Source: Cymbidium sinense (taxonomy: Eukaryota; Streptophyta; Magnoliopsida; Asparagales; Orchidaceae). Taken from it: a stretch of DNA of 64,000 bases. Both the position numbers and the translations under genes were made by a program. This document shows positions 23,821-35,700 of this stretch, piece after piece (the first letter of the stretch is position 1; the number at the start of each line of letters is the position of its first letter). Location: the NCBI GenBank assembly GCA_021442155.1, contig CM038222.1, positions 114,145,121 through 114,209,120 of the forward strand. Reading direction: 5' to 3'. The notes below the pieces were generated by a model, which had not been told where the DNA came from, did no database searches, and worked only from the letters and a program-made list of their open reading frames with translations.

Positions 23821-23839
23821 TGCTTAAGTCCTTAAAGCA
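23821..23839. other. Conserved LTR hairpin, copy A
   Basis: TGCTTAAGTCCTTAAAGCA is a palindrome with a one-base bulge. It matches the perfect version in LTR B and lies just after a TTCTTGCAG word that looks like a 3' splice site. Confidence 0.75.
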
Positions 23840-24130
23840 TAGCCCAATAGGACAAGTGAGCTTGGCAAACAATTAATGCTAATCCCATATGTTTATAAAA
23901 TATAACTGCTATGTGCTATTTGCATTTTCTTGACATTTATTTTACAGGGTTTAGGATTTATTTTTGAATTTAAAATATAAATTTGAGCTCAAAATTAGGT
24001 TAGGATCTATGGGTCTAGGATTAGTAGGAGCTGACCCTATCAGCAGATGGTTGTAGAGGTCCCTTGTGAAGCCCAAATAGAGATCCCTAAAGAAGATCCA
24101 TAGATCAAAACTATAGTTTTAGGCTAGGCT

Positions 24131-24140
24131 GTATAAGGGC
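24131..24140 (+). promoter_or_regulatory. TATA-like box of LTR A
   Basis: GTATAAGGGC lies in a block conserved in all full copies (B: CTATATAAGGG at 37,287; D: TGTATAAGAGC at 42,227). It is followed about 30-50 bp later by a pyrimidine run and a conserved ATGGTACC-containing segment. The position would give U3 of about 4.4 kb and R plus U5 of about 1.3 kb. Transcription start is inferred, not shown. Confidence 0.4.
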
Positions 24141-25492
24141 AAAACACAATTGCCCATTTTCTCTTTCTTTCAGGGCATACAATGGTACCCGAATGCATTA
24201 GCATTTCTTTAATTTAAAATTTGCCTGATTTATTTAGGGTACGTGGTAGAATCAACCTGCTTTTCTAAGTTTCCTTCTATGTTGTATTTCCTATGATGAA
24301 TCCCTAGACAATTAGGCTCTTAAGGAAAACTAAATTTTCTGCCCAACTTAAATCTAATAAAATAAAATAAAAAATAACAATGATAAAGAAAACTTGAAAC
24401 TTCATATAAATTAAATCCTTAGGGATAACCTAAAATCTACCAAAAATAATTAGCTCTTGAAAATCATGCAATCATATTACTCTTAACTCTTGAATTGGAC
24501 ACTTCACCCATTGCACATAAGGGACATCTAACGGGTGAGGAAGACCACCTTCTTAGAGAAGTCTACCTTCTTTTATTGATTTGACCAATAACCATTTCTA
24601 ATTGCATGACATTTAGGAATAAAAATGCATACCCTAGATCTTAAATGAATCTTGAGTCAAAATATTTAAAACCTAAAAAAATGCACATTAGTTAGGTACA
24701 ATGCATACCCTACATGATCTTAGATATTAGAATGTGAGTTTAGGTTCTTAGAAACTTTTCTAAAATACAATAACCTAGCCATCTTGCATACATAAGACTT
24801 GGCATCATGGATTTAAAATGTGTTTAAGTGGTGTTAGCTCGAAGCCCTTCCAAGAGGGTTGTAAGTCTAGAAGAGTCAGGTATAGGTCTGTTCCCTCAAG
24901 TGAAAAGAATGGTTGTAATTTCCAAAAATGTAACTAGGCTGAGCATCTGACTTATGTTAGAAGCAATTGTATGCATAGGTTATGAAGCATCCTCCTCGGA
25001 GTAAGTCTTTAACTCTAGGCATCTCTACAGTCTTGCGTTGCTAAAATCTAAGGAAATATCAACTTAAAATATAAATTAAATTTTAAAATTTAAAATCCAA
25101 TGGCAGGATAGTTGAAATGCCTACTAAACATCCCAATATCAATAGGTATTTTCTACTTAATCTCGTTTGGTATCCAAAAATAAGTCTTTCCACTTTGGAT
25201 CATTCCCAAATGAAATTCCAAATATCATTCTTTTGAAAACCAACTTAGAACTCCATAGAAATAATAACTTATTTCCTTAATTGAGAGTATTCTTAGGAAG
25301 AGACCCTTCATTCCTAAGATATAATTAAAATATCTACATGTAGTAAACTCTATTAAAATCAAATCAATTATATGATAACATGTTTATCTTTGAAGTTAAT
25401 ATGTTTATTCCTTAATGATGCATTTGATCTTCCAAATAAGGAATTCCTAAATCTTATATGGTGTCATAAATTTTCCCCACAGAGATATTTTC

Positions 25493-25514
25493 TATCGACC
25501 ACAGTGGGAGTGGT
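25493..25514 (+). other. Possible decayed primer binding site
   Basis: About 15-20 bp after the LTR A end lies CTATCGACCACAGTGGGAG. It agrees at 11 of 19 positions with the tRNA-Arg-type site TTGGCGACTCCACTGGGGA known from Ogre elements, and less well (9 of 18) with the tRNA-Asp-like Tat site. Several differences are G to A, as expected from methylation decay. Weak on its own. Confidence 0.3.
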
Positions 25515-27700
25515 TCCTCTCTCCATCTTTAGAAATAAGCTATCATTTCTATACATCGGGAGTGAACTTGTGCCACTCACGGGTCAAGATTGCATTTCCT
25601 TCCATTGGATTCCTCTCTATTTCATCCTTGGCTGAGATCATCCAACATTCTAAACTAAGATTCTAAAATTGTTTGTTTGCCACAGTTAAATGGCTGGGTA
25701 GTCCTAGAACCAAACCCCTTTAAAATGAAACAAATGAAAATTAGGTCATTTCTATTAGACCTGAGTTTGGTTAAGATGGATTTAATATCATTCCATTGTG
25801 TAAAAGAAATTTTAAAAGTCATTTGAAATTCAAACAAAAAATATATGTAAATCTCAAAGTTAAATATATCCTTAACTTTTTATTTTTGCTTTATACTAAA
25901 GCTAAAGAGAATCAAGATAGGGTCTCTAGTTGATACCTTTTATTCTAATACATTCAGAGGTAGCAAATACCTAAGGATGTATATTGAAATGAAGGAGTTC
26001 TTTCAAATCTTAAGAAAATCCAAGAAATCAAGAAAAGTGAGCATAGTTTTACCTATTTCCCCATACCACTTTGATTGAAACTTGAATTGCATTCTAAAAA
26101 AAGGAATCAACTCAAAAGAAAATTGTAAGAAAAAAGGGGATAAGTATGAAAATAATCCTAAAAGAATACCTTATTAAACTTAGGCAGAGGTCGATTAAGG
26201 AATTAAATGTGTGCCTTTTACCCTTATAGAAGGCAATTTTCATATATACAATATAGTTTTAATCAATTTATTATTCATCTCCATACATCCCCTAGATTTT
26301 TGGAAAATCAATTGTTTGAGCTGATTGACCAATTTTAGGGAGAGACTTGGAGGTAACCCTATTAGACCCTCAAGAACCATGAATCATTAAGAGTTTAGGA
26401 GAGAGTTAAAAGAGAAAGATGACATGATATTGTGAACTAAAAAATGACATGATAAAATTTGTCTTTTGCTGCTAATCAATTAAAGAAAAGAGAGGGCAGT
26501 GAAAGAGAATTCTAATTCTCCTGATAAAGTTAAAATGAATGAAATAAAAACCTAATAAATTTAAATCAACTTTCTCAATATAAGTCTTCTACCATTGAAT
26601 GATTGATATTTCATAAATAGCCATATTTTAAGGACAAATTCTAAAAATAAAAAATTAATGAAAATATTGATCCTTTTAAAAAAATCATGACCTTAAGATT
26701 GGGTCCTAATAGTGATATTCTTATCTCTCAGACTGAAAATACAAAAATTTTATCTCTAGTAGATTGATAGATGAATCACTTGGGACTTTATTAGTCCAAA
26801 TTAATGAAGAAATCTTTAGTTTTCTCCGCTCAAAAATTAAAGCATTATATGCTTTCATACAAAGTGAATATAAGGTGAATCCATTGCAATATCTTATGAC
26901 CCACCTGATGTTTTCTTGATGTATAGCACATTTGTCAAATATTTTATTACAATTTGAGATTACCTTCAATCCTCTTCATGTTGTAAAGATCAAGTCATAG
27001 CTAACTTCTTAATGACACATCTTCTAGGTGAAGGCTCTCCTTTAAATGATGATCTTCTAAATGAATAAATCATGACATTAGAAGGTGAATCCGATGCCAC
27101 TTGAGAATTATATTTTGATGATACAACATCATCAAAGAGAAATAAAGAATTGAATTCATCTAACTCAGGGAAGGAAGAGATTAAATTGATTTTCATATCC
27201 ACAAGCAAAAGAATGATAAAGTATTTTTATCATTTGTCTAACCTTTGTCTCTAAACCCTTATGAGAGTTAGGGTATTGACATCATGAGATCTATTGATCT
27301 ATTTAGGATAGAGTTAGACCTACCTTTTCTTCATACCAAAAGTGAAATTATTGAAAATAAATTCAAAATGGTAGAGTCATAGCACCTCAAATGACATTGA
27401 AAAGAAATGACAAATAATTCATCTTAGAAGAGAATAAAAGAAAATAATAAAGAAATTTATTCACTTCAAAATTTAACATATGATGTTTTTCCCCTCTTAG
27501 AGGAGTTTCTCGCAAAATTGAGCATCATAATACTCTATAAAAAAAAAAGGAAAATGAAATGAAAAGAAATGACCATTAATCAAGACATTACATATTTTTG
27601 TAATTTACCTTCTTTAATTATAAGCAACTTTCTGATGTGGCATTTCATTATAAATATGATCTAGGGTTATCTTCTGTGATGAAGATATGCTACTAAGAAC
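25515..27700 (+). other. Leader and gag region of the giant-LTR element, unrecognisable
   Basis: By position this should carry the untranslated leader, the extra ORF1 typical of Ogre and gag. I read only short frames (25,372-25,635; 25,655-25,837, 26,721-26,969 and 26,990-27,208 on the reverse strand) with no recognisable motif. Decay is too advanced to assign a gag. No nested insertion is evident. Confidence 0.45.
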
Positions 27701-27850
27701 TTATTAACATCTTGGTGAATGTAGAAAATTTGAAAAGAAAGTTTCTAGAATACGTGTTGATCCGGGTGCATCGGTTAATATAAATAAGAAAGTGAATATA
27801 CATAGGCCTAATTCTGATCAAATTCTGATAAGGTGGCAATGTGTGGATTC
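27700..27850 (+). pseudogene. Retroviral-type aspartic protease remnant
   Basis: The forward strand reads 'RIRVDPGASVNI' at about 27,750-27,783. This matches the RVLVDPGASVNI/DxGSGxNI active site of plant gypsy proteases (catalytic Asp of D-P/T-G-A/S is present). The preceding frame fragment fits the 'HNKALHITV...CVVxRVLVD' lead-in only loosely. It lies upstream of the RT trace in the same orientation, as the lineage requires. Stops surround it. Confidence 0.7.
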
Positions 27851-28959
27851 AATCAAGTAAAGAAAGGAGTTTTCAATTTAATGAAAATTTAATCTTAAAA
27901 ACACAATTGAAAAGAAGAACTTAATCTCAATCACATTATTGATTGAAGATAAGAATTCAAACATTAAAATAGAATCTTAAGAATTTAGGAAAATTTTTAA
28001 TACTATTGGATGGTCTTATCCAACCCAAATAAAAAAAAAATGGATGAAATGAAATGAAAGAAAAAGAAGAAAAATAATAATTGTGAAAGGATGTTTATAT
28101 GCATTCTATCTTCATGAGTGTAGAGTATTTAGGAATGTCATTTTGTCAGTCCTAAATGACCTCACTAAATCTTAAATTCAATCAAAGAATTATAAAAATA
28201 TCATATCATGCAATATGATCAATGAGGAAAAACAAAGAGTCAAGTCACATCAAATGTTATCTTTGGACAAAAAGTCGAATGTGTCTAGTGTCATGGTGGA
28301 TCTTGTATCTAGAAAAAAATTCCAAATGTAACATTTTACAAAGAATTAAAATGTTATTGGAATGTTGATAAAACAAAGAAATAAAGAAAGAAAATTAAAG
28401 GATTGGAAGGGTTATATCCAAGAGCAAAAGGATGAAGTTTGAAATTTATGAGTATGTATACATTTTGACTTTAAACTTCTCTACATCAAAATAAAGTGGT
28501 AGGGTTAGAAGTTAAGAATTGCCCCTAACTTAAAAATAATTAGATGATTGATACTTTGTCATCATGGCCTTTGCTATGTTGGGTGTGCACACATGTCACG
28601 TCAAAGGGATAATGGATCCTCTGTTTCAAGAATCCTTATCCTTTTATGTCAAAGATTCAATTGAGTATAATATGATTCCATTGCAAGTGGCCTATAGAAA
28701 AGAGTCATAAGCAAGAAAAGCTAAAAACAAAATTGAATCCATAAATTGGTTTGAAATTCAATACTATAGAGCCATTGCAAGATGAAAATTTTTAAGTGGT
28801 CAAGGTCCTGACTTTCTCTTCAAAGGCACTCTGATATTTTAAATAAATGTTGTTTAGATGTGTTTGGAGATTTATATACTCTTCAAGTTCATGATGAACT
28901 CTTAGAAGTTGAAGAGAAATCTAAATTCACAATTGATAGGCTAAAAGAAATAAACCTAT

Positions 28960-29230
28960 AAATAAAAGTTGATCTACAACTGATATCAATAGTCTAACTC
29001 TTTGATGAGTCAGATATTGATGACTTAATCAAACTATTCATAAGTTTAAAGACTACTTTATCAAGAAATAAAATGAAATGATATCCAAATATAGCAATTT
29101 ATAAGCTCAGGCTTGATGTTATTTCAATAAACTAAGTCCCTTGACGAATGTGATCAAACTTCAAAAGAAAAGCAAAATATTGCTAGACCAAAGATGGCCT
29201 TATATAGAAGAAAACATTCTTCTTTGTTGG
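28960..29230 (+). pseudogene. Tat/Ogre-like reverse transcriptase N-terminal remnant
   Basis: Forward frames give 'DESDIDDLIKLFIS', 'FKDYFIKK.NEM', 'NIAIYKLRLDVISIN.VP' and 'NVIKLQKKSKILL'. These follow the order of 'LIxLLKEFKDCFAWxYxEMPGLDxxIxVHRLxVxPxxxPVKQxxRRxxPxxAxxVKEEVxKLLxAGFI' at the start of RT in Tat/Athila elements. Frameshifts and stops separate them. I could not recover YVDD or the other catalytic motifs between 29,230 and 30,000, where A-rich low-complexity sequence prevails. The lineage call is moderate. Confidence 0.55.
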
Positions 29231-30039
29231 ATAACAATCATTAGAACAAGAATAAAAAAAGAGAAAAAAGAAGAATAGAAAAAGATCAAATATGCATATC
29301 TCACATCTTAGGACAAAGACAACTATTTACCTTGAAGATAGGTTCCTATTACCCATACTTCTTTTCAAAATAAAAAAGCTTTCATGCATAAAATTATCCT
29401 CATTAAGGATAACTTATTTGAATATTATCAAATCAAGATAATTCTAGAAAAGAGAATTGAAAGCATATGATATGACATTTAAAATCTTAACAAGAATGTT
29501 TTGTTACATAGTTGTATTATTCAGTCTCAAAAAAATAAGATAGATTATCAAAGGGTCAAGATCGAGATTTCTAATAATCCCACTTCTACTTAAGTGAAGT
29601 GTTATATTCAAAATCTTGCTAAAAAATATGATGATAAAAAAAAAGAAAAGAAACTTCAATATGATTTGAAAACAATCATGCCATTACATGCAGGTTCCAA
29701 AAATATACCTTTGAGGTAATTTCAAGTAACTTATAGTGGAATTTAGTATGATCAAAATAATAAACAAATAAGAACCATCTATGAAATGTCATTCAATAAA
29801 ATGTTTACCGAGTCAATATTCAACTTAAAAAAATTATTTCAAAATTATCAAGAGAATCTTAATTTCTCGAGCAAGTTAACCCTCTCAATTCCTTTATTGA
29901 TAAAGAATAAAAAAACTTTTTAGGAGAATCTAAGAGTTTTCTTACTTTGATTCTTAGTCACTTTTGAAAGCTTCAAAGGAATCTCTTGATCTTTATTGAA
30001 TATAAGAGAAGGCCTTATAAGCTATTGATTCATGTCAAA

Positions 30040-30250
30040 GAAACAAAAAAAAAAAAAAGAAATGAAATACCTATCCATACCATGAAGAAAAGGTAATTTT
30101 CATTTTAGAAGCATTATTTGACTTTGGTTTTTGTTGCCTAAGAATTAGAAAGTCACATGCAAGCTAAAAAGCTAAAATTCTCAAGTTAGTACCATATGAT
30201 GTCTTGCTTAATGTGGATTAGACATATAACATGGCCATATGTAACTTTGA
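30040..30250 (+). pseudogene. Possible RNase H / connection remnant of the giant-LTR element
   Basis: Forward frames show 'EALF', 'LVFVA.ELESHMQAKKLKFS' and 'YNMAICNFEIK'. This resembles 'ALVFAxxKLRHYMLAHTVxLIS...' of Tat-type RNase H, where the His-Tyr-Met segment is usual. It follows the RT trace in order. The match is short and crosses frames, so it is only probable. Integrase, expected next, is absent or unrecognisable, and the tandem array begins within 250 bp. Confidence 0.4.
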
Positions 30251-30479
30251 GATAAAAAGAAAAAAAAGAGAAGAAAGAAGAAATGATGCAATTCTATGTT
30301 TATGGCATATTAAGCATTGGGTCCAAAATGTACCCAAATCCTTCTTCAAAAATATACTTCAACTTTTTAAAACTTTCTACACTAAACTTTTTCAAGTGTA
30401 AGAAGCATTAGTGAAACTAAGAAATGGAAGCAAACCTTTCAAACACCTCTCATTAGTTAGACTAATCAAGTAAGGATCA

Positions 30480-32440
30480 AGATAATATGACTCTTGCTCA
30501 TTAGTCAAAAGACTTGAGGATTAGGAATTAAGTCACTATGACCCCTTTTCCTCACTCATATCATCCATAGGTTAAGAGCAAGCCCTTTGTGGCACCTTAC
30601 CTATAATTTACCTTGAATTGGGAGCAAGCCCTTTGTGGCACCTTTCTCATGTCTTCCTTATATGTATAGAGTAAGCCTTTGTGCACCATTCTCATAAGTG
30701 TAGAGTAAGCCTTATATGGCATAACGCTTTCTTTTTTTGAGTTGGGAGTCAGCCCATTTTTGTCACCCTTCTTATAATCCCATAGGTTTGGTGCAAGCCT
30801 TTCATGGCTTTATTCCTATTATTCATGGGATAGGATTAAGTCATGAAGACCCTTTCTTATCACATGAACCTTCTCTGGCTACTTAGGTTAGGAACAAGTC
30901 ATGAAGACCCCTTTCCTAAAGACAAACTTTTGAGGATTGGATTAAGTCACCAAGACCCCTTTTATCTTCTTTAGCTATCTATATTGGATTAAGACATTGA
31001 AGGCCCCATCTTAATAGCTAAGCATATAGGTATGAGTCCTAAAGAAGGCATCCTTTTAGATGACAAGGTCAAAATAAAGTCTCTATGACTCCTTTCCCCA
31101 TCATACTAGCTATTTAGATTAGGAATAAGTCATGAAGACCCCTCTTCTATTAGCTAAAATATTGAGGATTGGATTAAGGCATGAAAATCCTTTTCTCTTC
31201 TTTAGCTATTTAAGTTGGATTAAGCCATTGAAGGCCCAATCTTAATAGATAATCACATAGGAGTAAGTCTCACAGTAGGCATCCTTTTAAAATGACAAGG
31301 TTAGGAAAAATTCACCATGACCCCTTTCCCTATCATACAGGCTATTTATATTAGAAATAAGTCATGAGGACCCCTCTTCTATTAGCCAAAATATTGAGGA
31401 TTGGATTAAGTCATGAAGACCCATTTCCTCTTATTTAGCTATTTAGGTTGGATTAAGTTATTGAATGCCCCATCTTAATAGCTAGGCATATAGGAGTATG
31501 TCCCACAGTAGGCATCCTTTTAAAATAAAAAGGTTAAGATGAAGTCATTTATACCCCTATCCTTTTAGTCAAAATAAAAAAGTGAGGTTTAAGATCAAGT
31601 GATCAAAGACCCTTTTCCTCAACCCAAGCTATTTAGATTGGATCAATCCATTAAAGGTCCCTTCCTAATAGTTAGCTAGAAATAAATAAGTCCCTCAGTA
31701 GACAGTCTTTCTGAAAGACAAGGATAGGAATAAGTCATGAAGATCCCCTTTCTGTCAAATAGGCTACTTAGTTTAGGAATAAGTCATGAAAACCCCTTTC
31801 CTATTTGCCAAAATTTGAGGTTTAGGAACAAGTCATTAAGACCCTCCTCCTCATTATGGCTACTCAAGTTGGATTAAGCCATTGACCCTTCTTAATAGCC
31901 AATCATAAAGGAGTAAGTCCCTTAGTGGGCATCCTTATAGGGATATGATAAAGTCATTATGCCATTTTCCTTTTCAAGCTATCTAGGTTGGAATTAATCT
32001 ATTGAAGGCCCCTTCCTGTTAGTTGAACTTCATTAGAATAGGATTCAAGTCCTTATGACTCCTCTTTTAATGCAAAATAAAAGAAACCAAGGAATGGAAA
32101 TAAGACATTGAAGGCCCCATTCCTTTGGACTATTCAGATCATGAATTAATTTCATTTTACCCCTGTCTAGTAGTCAAAATGTTAAGGTTTAGGATTAAGC
32201 TATTAAATCCTCATCTCCCTAGCTTAGCTATTTAGGTTGGAATCAAATCTCCAAAGACCCCTTCCTAATAGCTAACCAGATAAGAGTAAATCCATTACTA
32301 GTATCTTTCCCTGGTTAAAATATCATTGAGTTTGGATCAGGAGTAAGTGTCCATATTGGCATCCTCTCCAACTACTATTCTTAGATAAGTGTAAGTCCTT
32401 TGAAGGCATTTTTTGTGAGTACAGTGATTATATTAGGATC
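30480..32440 (+). repeat. Tandem array, about 232 bp period, in the 3' UTR of the giant-LTR element
   Basis: Units are recognised by 'TGAGGATTGGATTAAG' at 30,931, 31,163 and 31,395 (spacing 232 and 232), and more diverged starts at 31,583 and 31,816. Each unit contains GGAATAAGTCATGAAGACCCC, a 'GCTATTTAGgTTGGATTAAGCCATTGAAGGCCC' segment (with a break), 'TAATAGCTA' and 'GGAGTAAGTCCCnCAGTAGGCATCCTTTTA'. A simpler subrepeat, 'GGATTAAGTCATGAAGACCCCTT', recurs at shorter intervals, including 30,530-30,930 where 'GCAAGCCCTTTGTGGCACC' also repeats. The array ends about 260 bp before LTR B, where the 3' UTR of the element would be. Confidence 0.85.
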
Positions 32441-32684
32441 AGACCCTTCTTTGAGTCTATTCATCTTAAAATTTAGTGGATTTAAGTTCTTAAGAATGAA
32501 TCATTCCAAATTAAAACAAATTTAGGCATGTTAATGCCTATCTTCACAATCAAATCCAAAACATAGTCTGGAAATCAAAATTAAAATAAAAAATTTGAAT
32601 TTGAACTCCTTCATGCTTATGCTCGTAGTGTTGACTAATTCGATCAACACTAATATTTGTAGTGTACTCTGGCCAATCCACTAC

Positions 32685-32705
32685 ACATATTGAGGGTCCA
32701 TTTAT
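32685..32705 (+). other. Polypurine-like tract next to the 3' LTR
   Basis: ATTGAGGGTCCATTTAT immediately precedes the LTR B terminus TGATCCC. Tat-lineage elements commonly have (G)5-6-rich text followed by a few T before the 3' LTR; here the run is reduced to GAGGG. It would prime plus-strand synthesis. Confidence 0.4.
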
Positions 32706-35700
32706 TGATCCCATTTTTAGATGAGGTTAACATTACTTCTTAAATTAATAATTAGGACACCTAATCTTAGATCAGGAACCTCTTAATTATGTGCTTAAGA
32801 CACTATACCTAGTGACCTATTACATTTCTCTTGGGTTTGATCTAAACTAATGGGTTTAGGTAGAGTCAACCCAAATTTCAAACTTAAATTAAATCTAAAT
32901 AAATCAAAATGAATTCAAATTAAATCAAATGAATGATTCTAAATCTAAATCAAAGTCAAATCTAGTCAACCCTTTTTGACATGGGTTTGACTTATGTGGG
33001 TCCCACCAAGTCAAAGGTCAACCCACCAAAATTTGATGAGATAAAATCATTCCAAATAATCCAAATGATAAAATATATATGTTTAATCATGAATCTAAAA
33101 AAATTTAAATTTATTTAGTCCTTACTTAGGTTAATTAGACCACTTAGTCTAAATGAACCTAAATGAGTCCTATTAGGTTCAAACCCAAATCAAATTGAAA
33201 TCAACTCAATTTGATTATTCAAAATCATTTGGAAATGATAATTAAATATAATCTAACCAATCATTGGGTCCAATTTATCCAAATTGGTCATTTAACCCAA
33301 ATGAGTTCAAACTTAACCCATTAAGCTCAATTCGGGTCAAATAGGTTCAAATTAAAATAAAATCGAAATTAAATGAAATTAATCACTCTAAATCATCTCA
33401 CACATGTGATCAAGCATGGTTGGAGTCCAAAAAAAATTCAAATAAGTCAAATGGGCCATTTGAACCCAATTGAAATCAATATGAACCCATTTAAGCCTAA
33501 ATGGGTTAAAATGAAATAAAATCCAAAATCAACTCAAATCTTAAAGGAATTCATTAAATTAATACTTGATAAATCATCAATTAAGCATAATTAAACCTAA
33601 AATTAAATCAGTATGAACAAAGTTAAATTACATTGAATCCAAATGGCATGAATTGTGTTCAAACCTCCAATCAACTTCAAATGGATTTGGATTCAACCTC
33701 AAACTCACATTGAGTTTGATTTGGGTAGCCAAACAGTAGACAAAGGGATATGGTGGTGATGCCAAAAGCTATAAGTGAAGTCAAAGAGAGATGAGTTGAA
33801 GTTTCACCAAATAAAGATGCCTTTGTGATTCTTCCTCCTCAAATTGTCCATACTCTTTTAGATTTTATCCAAGTCAATTTGACTAACTCTTGGAGGATGA
33901 TTCTGAGTGTTGAAATCAAGTAGATAACCTCCAAAAGAGGGAATGAAAGAAGGATTTGTTTCCTCCATGAGGGATAGGAAAGCAAATAAAGAGATAGAAC
34001 TCCCAAGAGCACTCTCTCGGCCAATGGAGGAAAGGCAGGAAATGACTCCTCCCCTCAAACTTCTTATCCAAACACACTCACAAGGCCAAGAGGGACTAAA
34101 CCCACCCTCTAGCCAAGCCACTCATTGTTGGTGGCTAGAATCTAGCCTCCTAGAAGCCTTCATACATGGCTCTTGTCCATGTATAGAAAGAGAGGAGAGA
34201 GCCCTCTTCCCTCCCTCTTTTCATCCCAAAATGTTCACAAGATGAAAAAAAGAAGAAAGAGAGCAATCCCTTGACCTCGCACTGCCGGCAAGTCAAAATT
34301 TGGCCAAAGTTGGTGGTCAATCTCTCAGCTTCCAATGGAAAAATGAGAGGAGTGTTTCACCTTGAATTGAACATCCCAACATGTTCTAGAGGTCGAGGTG
34401 ACCTCAAACGAACCTTCACCGAGGCTCATCACCGTTGGGAAGCTAGATAATAACCAACATTATCAGAAACCATCTGTGAGTTGGTCTAGAAGCCAATCCA
34501 TGAGGAGGAAATCCAATTTCTTTCTCTCACAGCTATGTCACATCATTTCGAAGGTGTTCAAGTTAATCCCATCGCTGGAGGCTATCAGAGTTGAGGTATG
34601 CCATGAATGCCACCCTTGGAGCTTTCAGTTTTAATAATTTTTAAAACAAATTTGATCCCCCAAGAGGATCAAACTATATAGATTGATTTCAAATTGATTG
34701 TTGATCAATTTTTAATTGAAATCACATCCAATTTGTCCTCGGATCATTGGAAATCCATTAGATTTGATGTACAAAGTATGTCTCTTGCTAGAGATAAATA
34801 GGGGAATGATCTCTGCCATCCGTTCCTTCTCTTTGGAATGGATGGTTGAGATCAAGCTATATGATTTAATTAAATCCTTATACAAAACTGCAGGAGAAAT
34901 CAGGACCATCGGATCTTTGATCAGACAAACAGGATCAATCCCGAGTGGCTGCCACTTTTGACATGGTCGTTGGATGGATCCTATGTGGCCGAATGGTGCC
35001 ATGGCAAGTGGCAATGGCACCACATCCATGCCGCCATTTAAAATGGTATTTTTTGTTTTAAATTATTAAAAAATAATTAAAAAAACCAAAAACTTCAAAA
35101 AATCATAATAAATAAAATATAAATCCAAAAATGCAAATGAGGGCCCTATGGATCCATATCAATGAGTAGAATCCATTAAACCAAAAAATATTCAATTAAT
35201 TTTTGGTAATTTTGGATTAATTTAACTTTAAATAAAATTAATTAGACTAAAACTAATCTTAAACTATTAATCCAAATGAAATGAAACATTGGAGAATTAA
35301 ATTTGAGGTTAAAATGTACCATAGAAAAAAAATTCATGAATTATTGCTAAGTAATTCAAAAGATATCAAATTTCAAACTCTAAATTCAATTTTAATAAAA
35401 TAATTAATATTAAATGAAATAAATAATCAATATTGATCAAATCATTTTAAATCAACATAATAAACATTAATGAACTTAAACACATCAATGAAACTCATTG
35501 AAACTTAATAAATCACAAAATAGCCTAATTTGATAATTAATTGAATTAATTAATTCAAATAATTAACCTACACTTAGGGAAATCATAATAAATCAGTCAA
35601 GCTTCCAAAAATTATGAATAAACCCTTTATGGAAGCATCTTTTAAGGATGAATCAATGAAAAATAAAATCCCTAAATAATCCTCATTAAATTAAGGTTAA

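Larger units (their letters stand above)
19680..25481 (+). repeat. 5' LTR (copy A) of the giant-LTR element
   Basis: It starts TGACCTCATTTTTGGATGAGG, forming the inverted repeat CCTCAT/ATGAGG, and ends near CCCCACA at about 25,475-25,481. It aligns with 32,706-38,708 along its whole length with small indels. It contains a GC-richer section (20,740-21,560 and 21,840-21,950), a near-perfect hairpin at 23,821-23,839, and a TATA-like box at 24,132. Open frames in the GC-richer part (20,729-20,956 reverse; 20,970-21,236; 21,151-21,592 reverse) have no family resemblance. One resembles the frame at 33,839-34,024 only because the LTRs are homologous. A promoter and polyadenylation function is expected of an LTR. 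Confidence 0.9.

Noticed and set aside
30480..32440. CRISPR-like array
   Set aside because: Units are long (about 232 bp), diverged and lack constant repeats with unique spacers; context is a retrotransposon 3' UTR.
34712..35029. 105-codon reverse frame and overlapping 81-codon forward frame
   Set aside because: Lie in the GC-richer block of LTR B, where stop codons are simply less frequent; the same region in A is not open.
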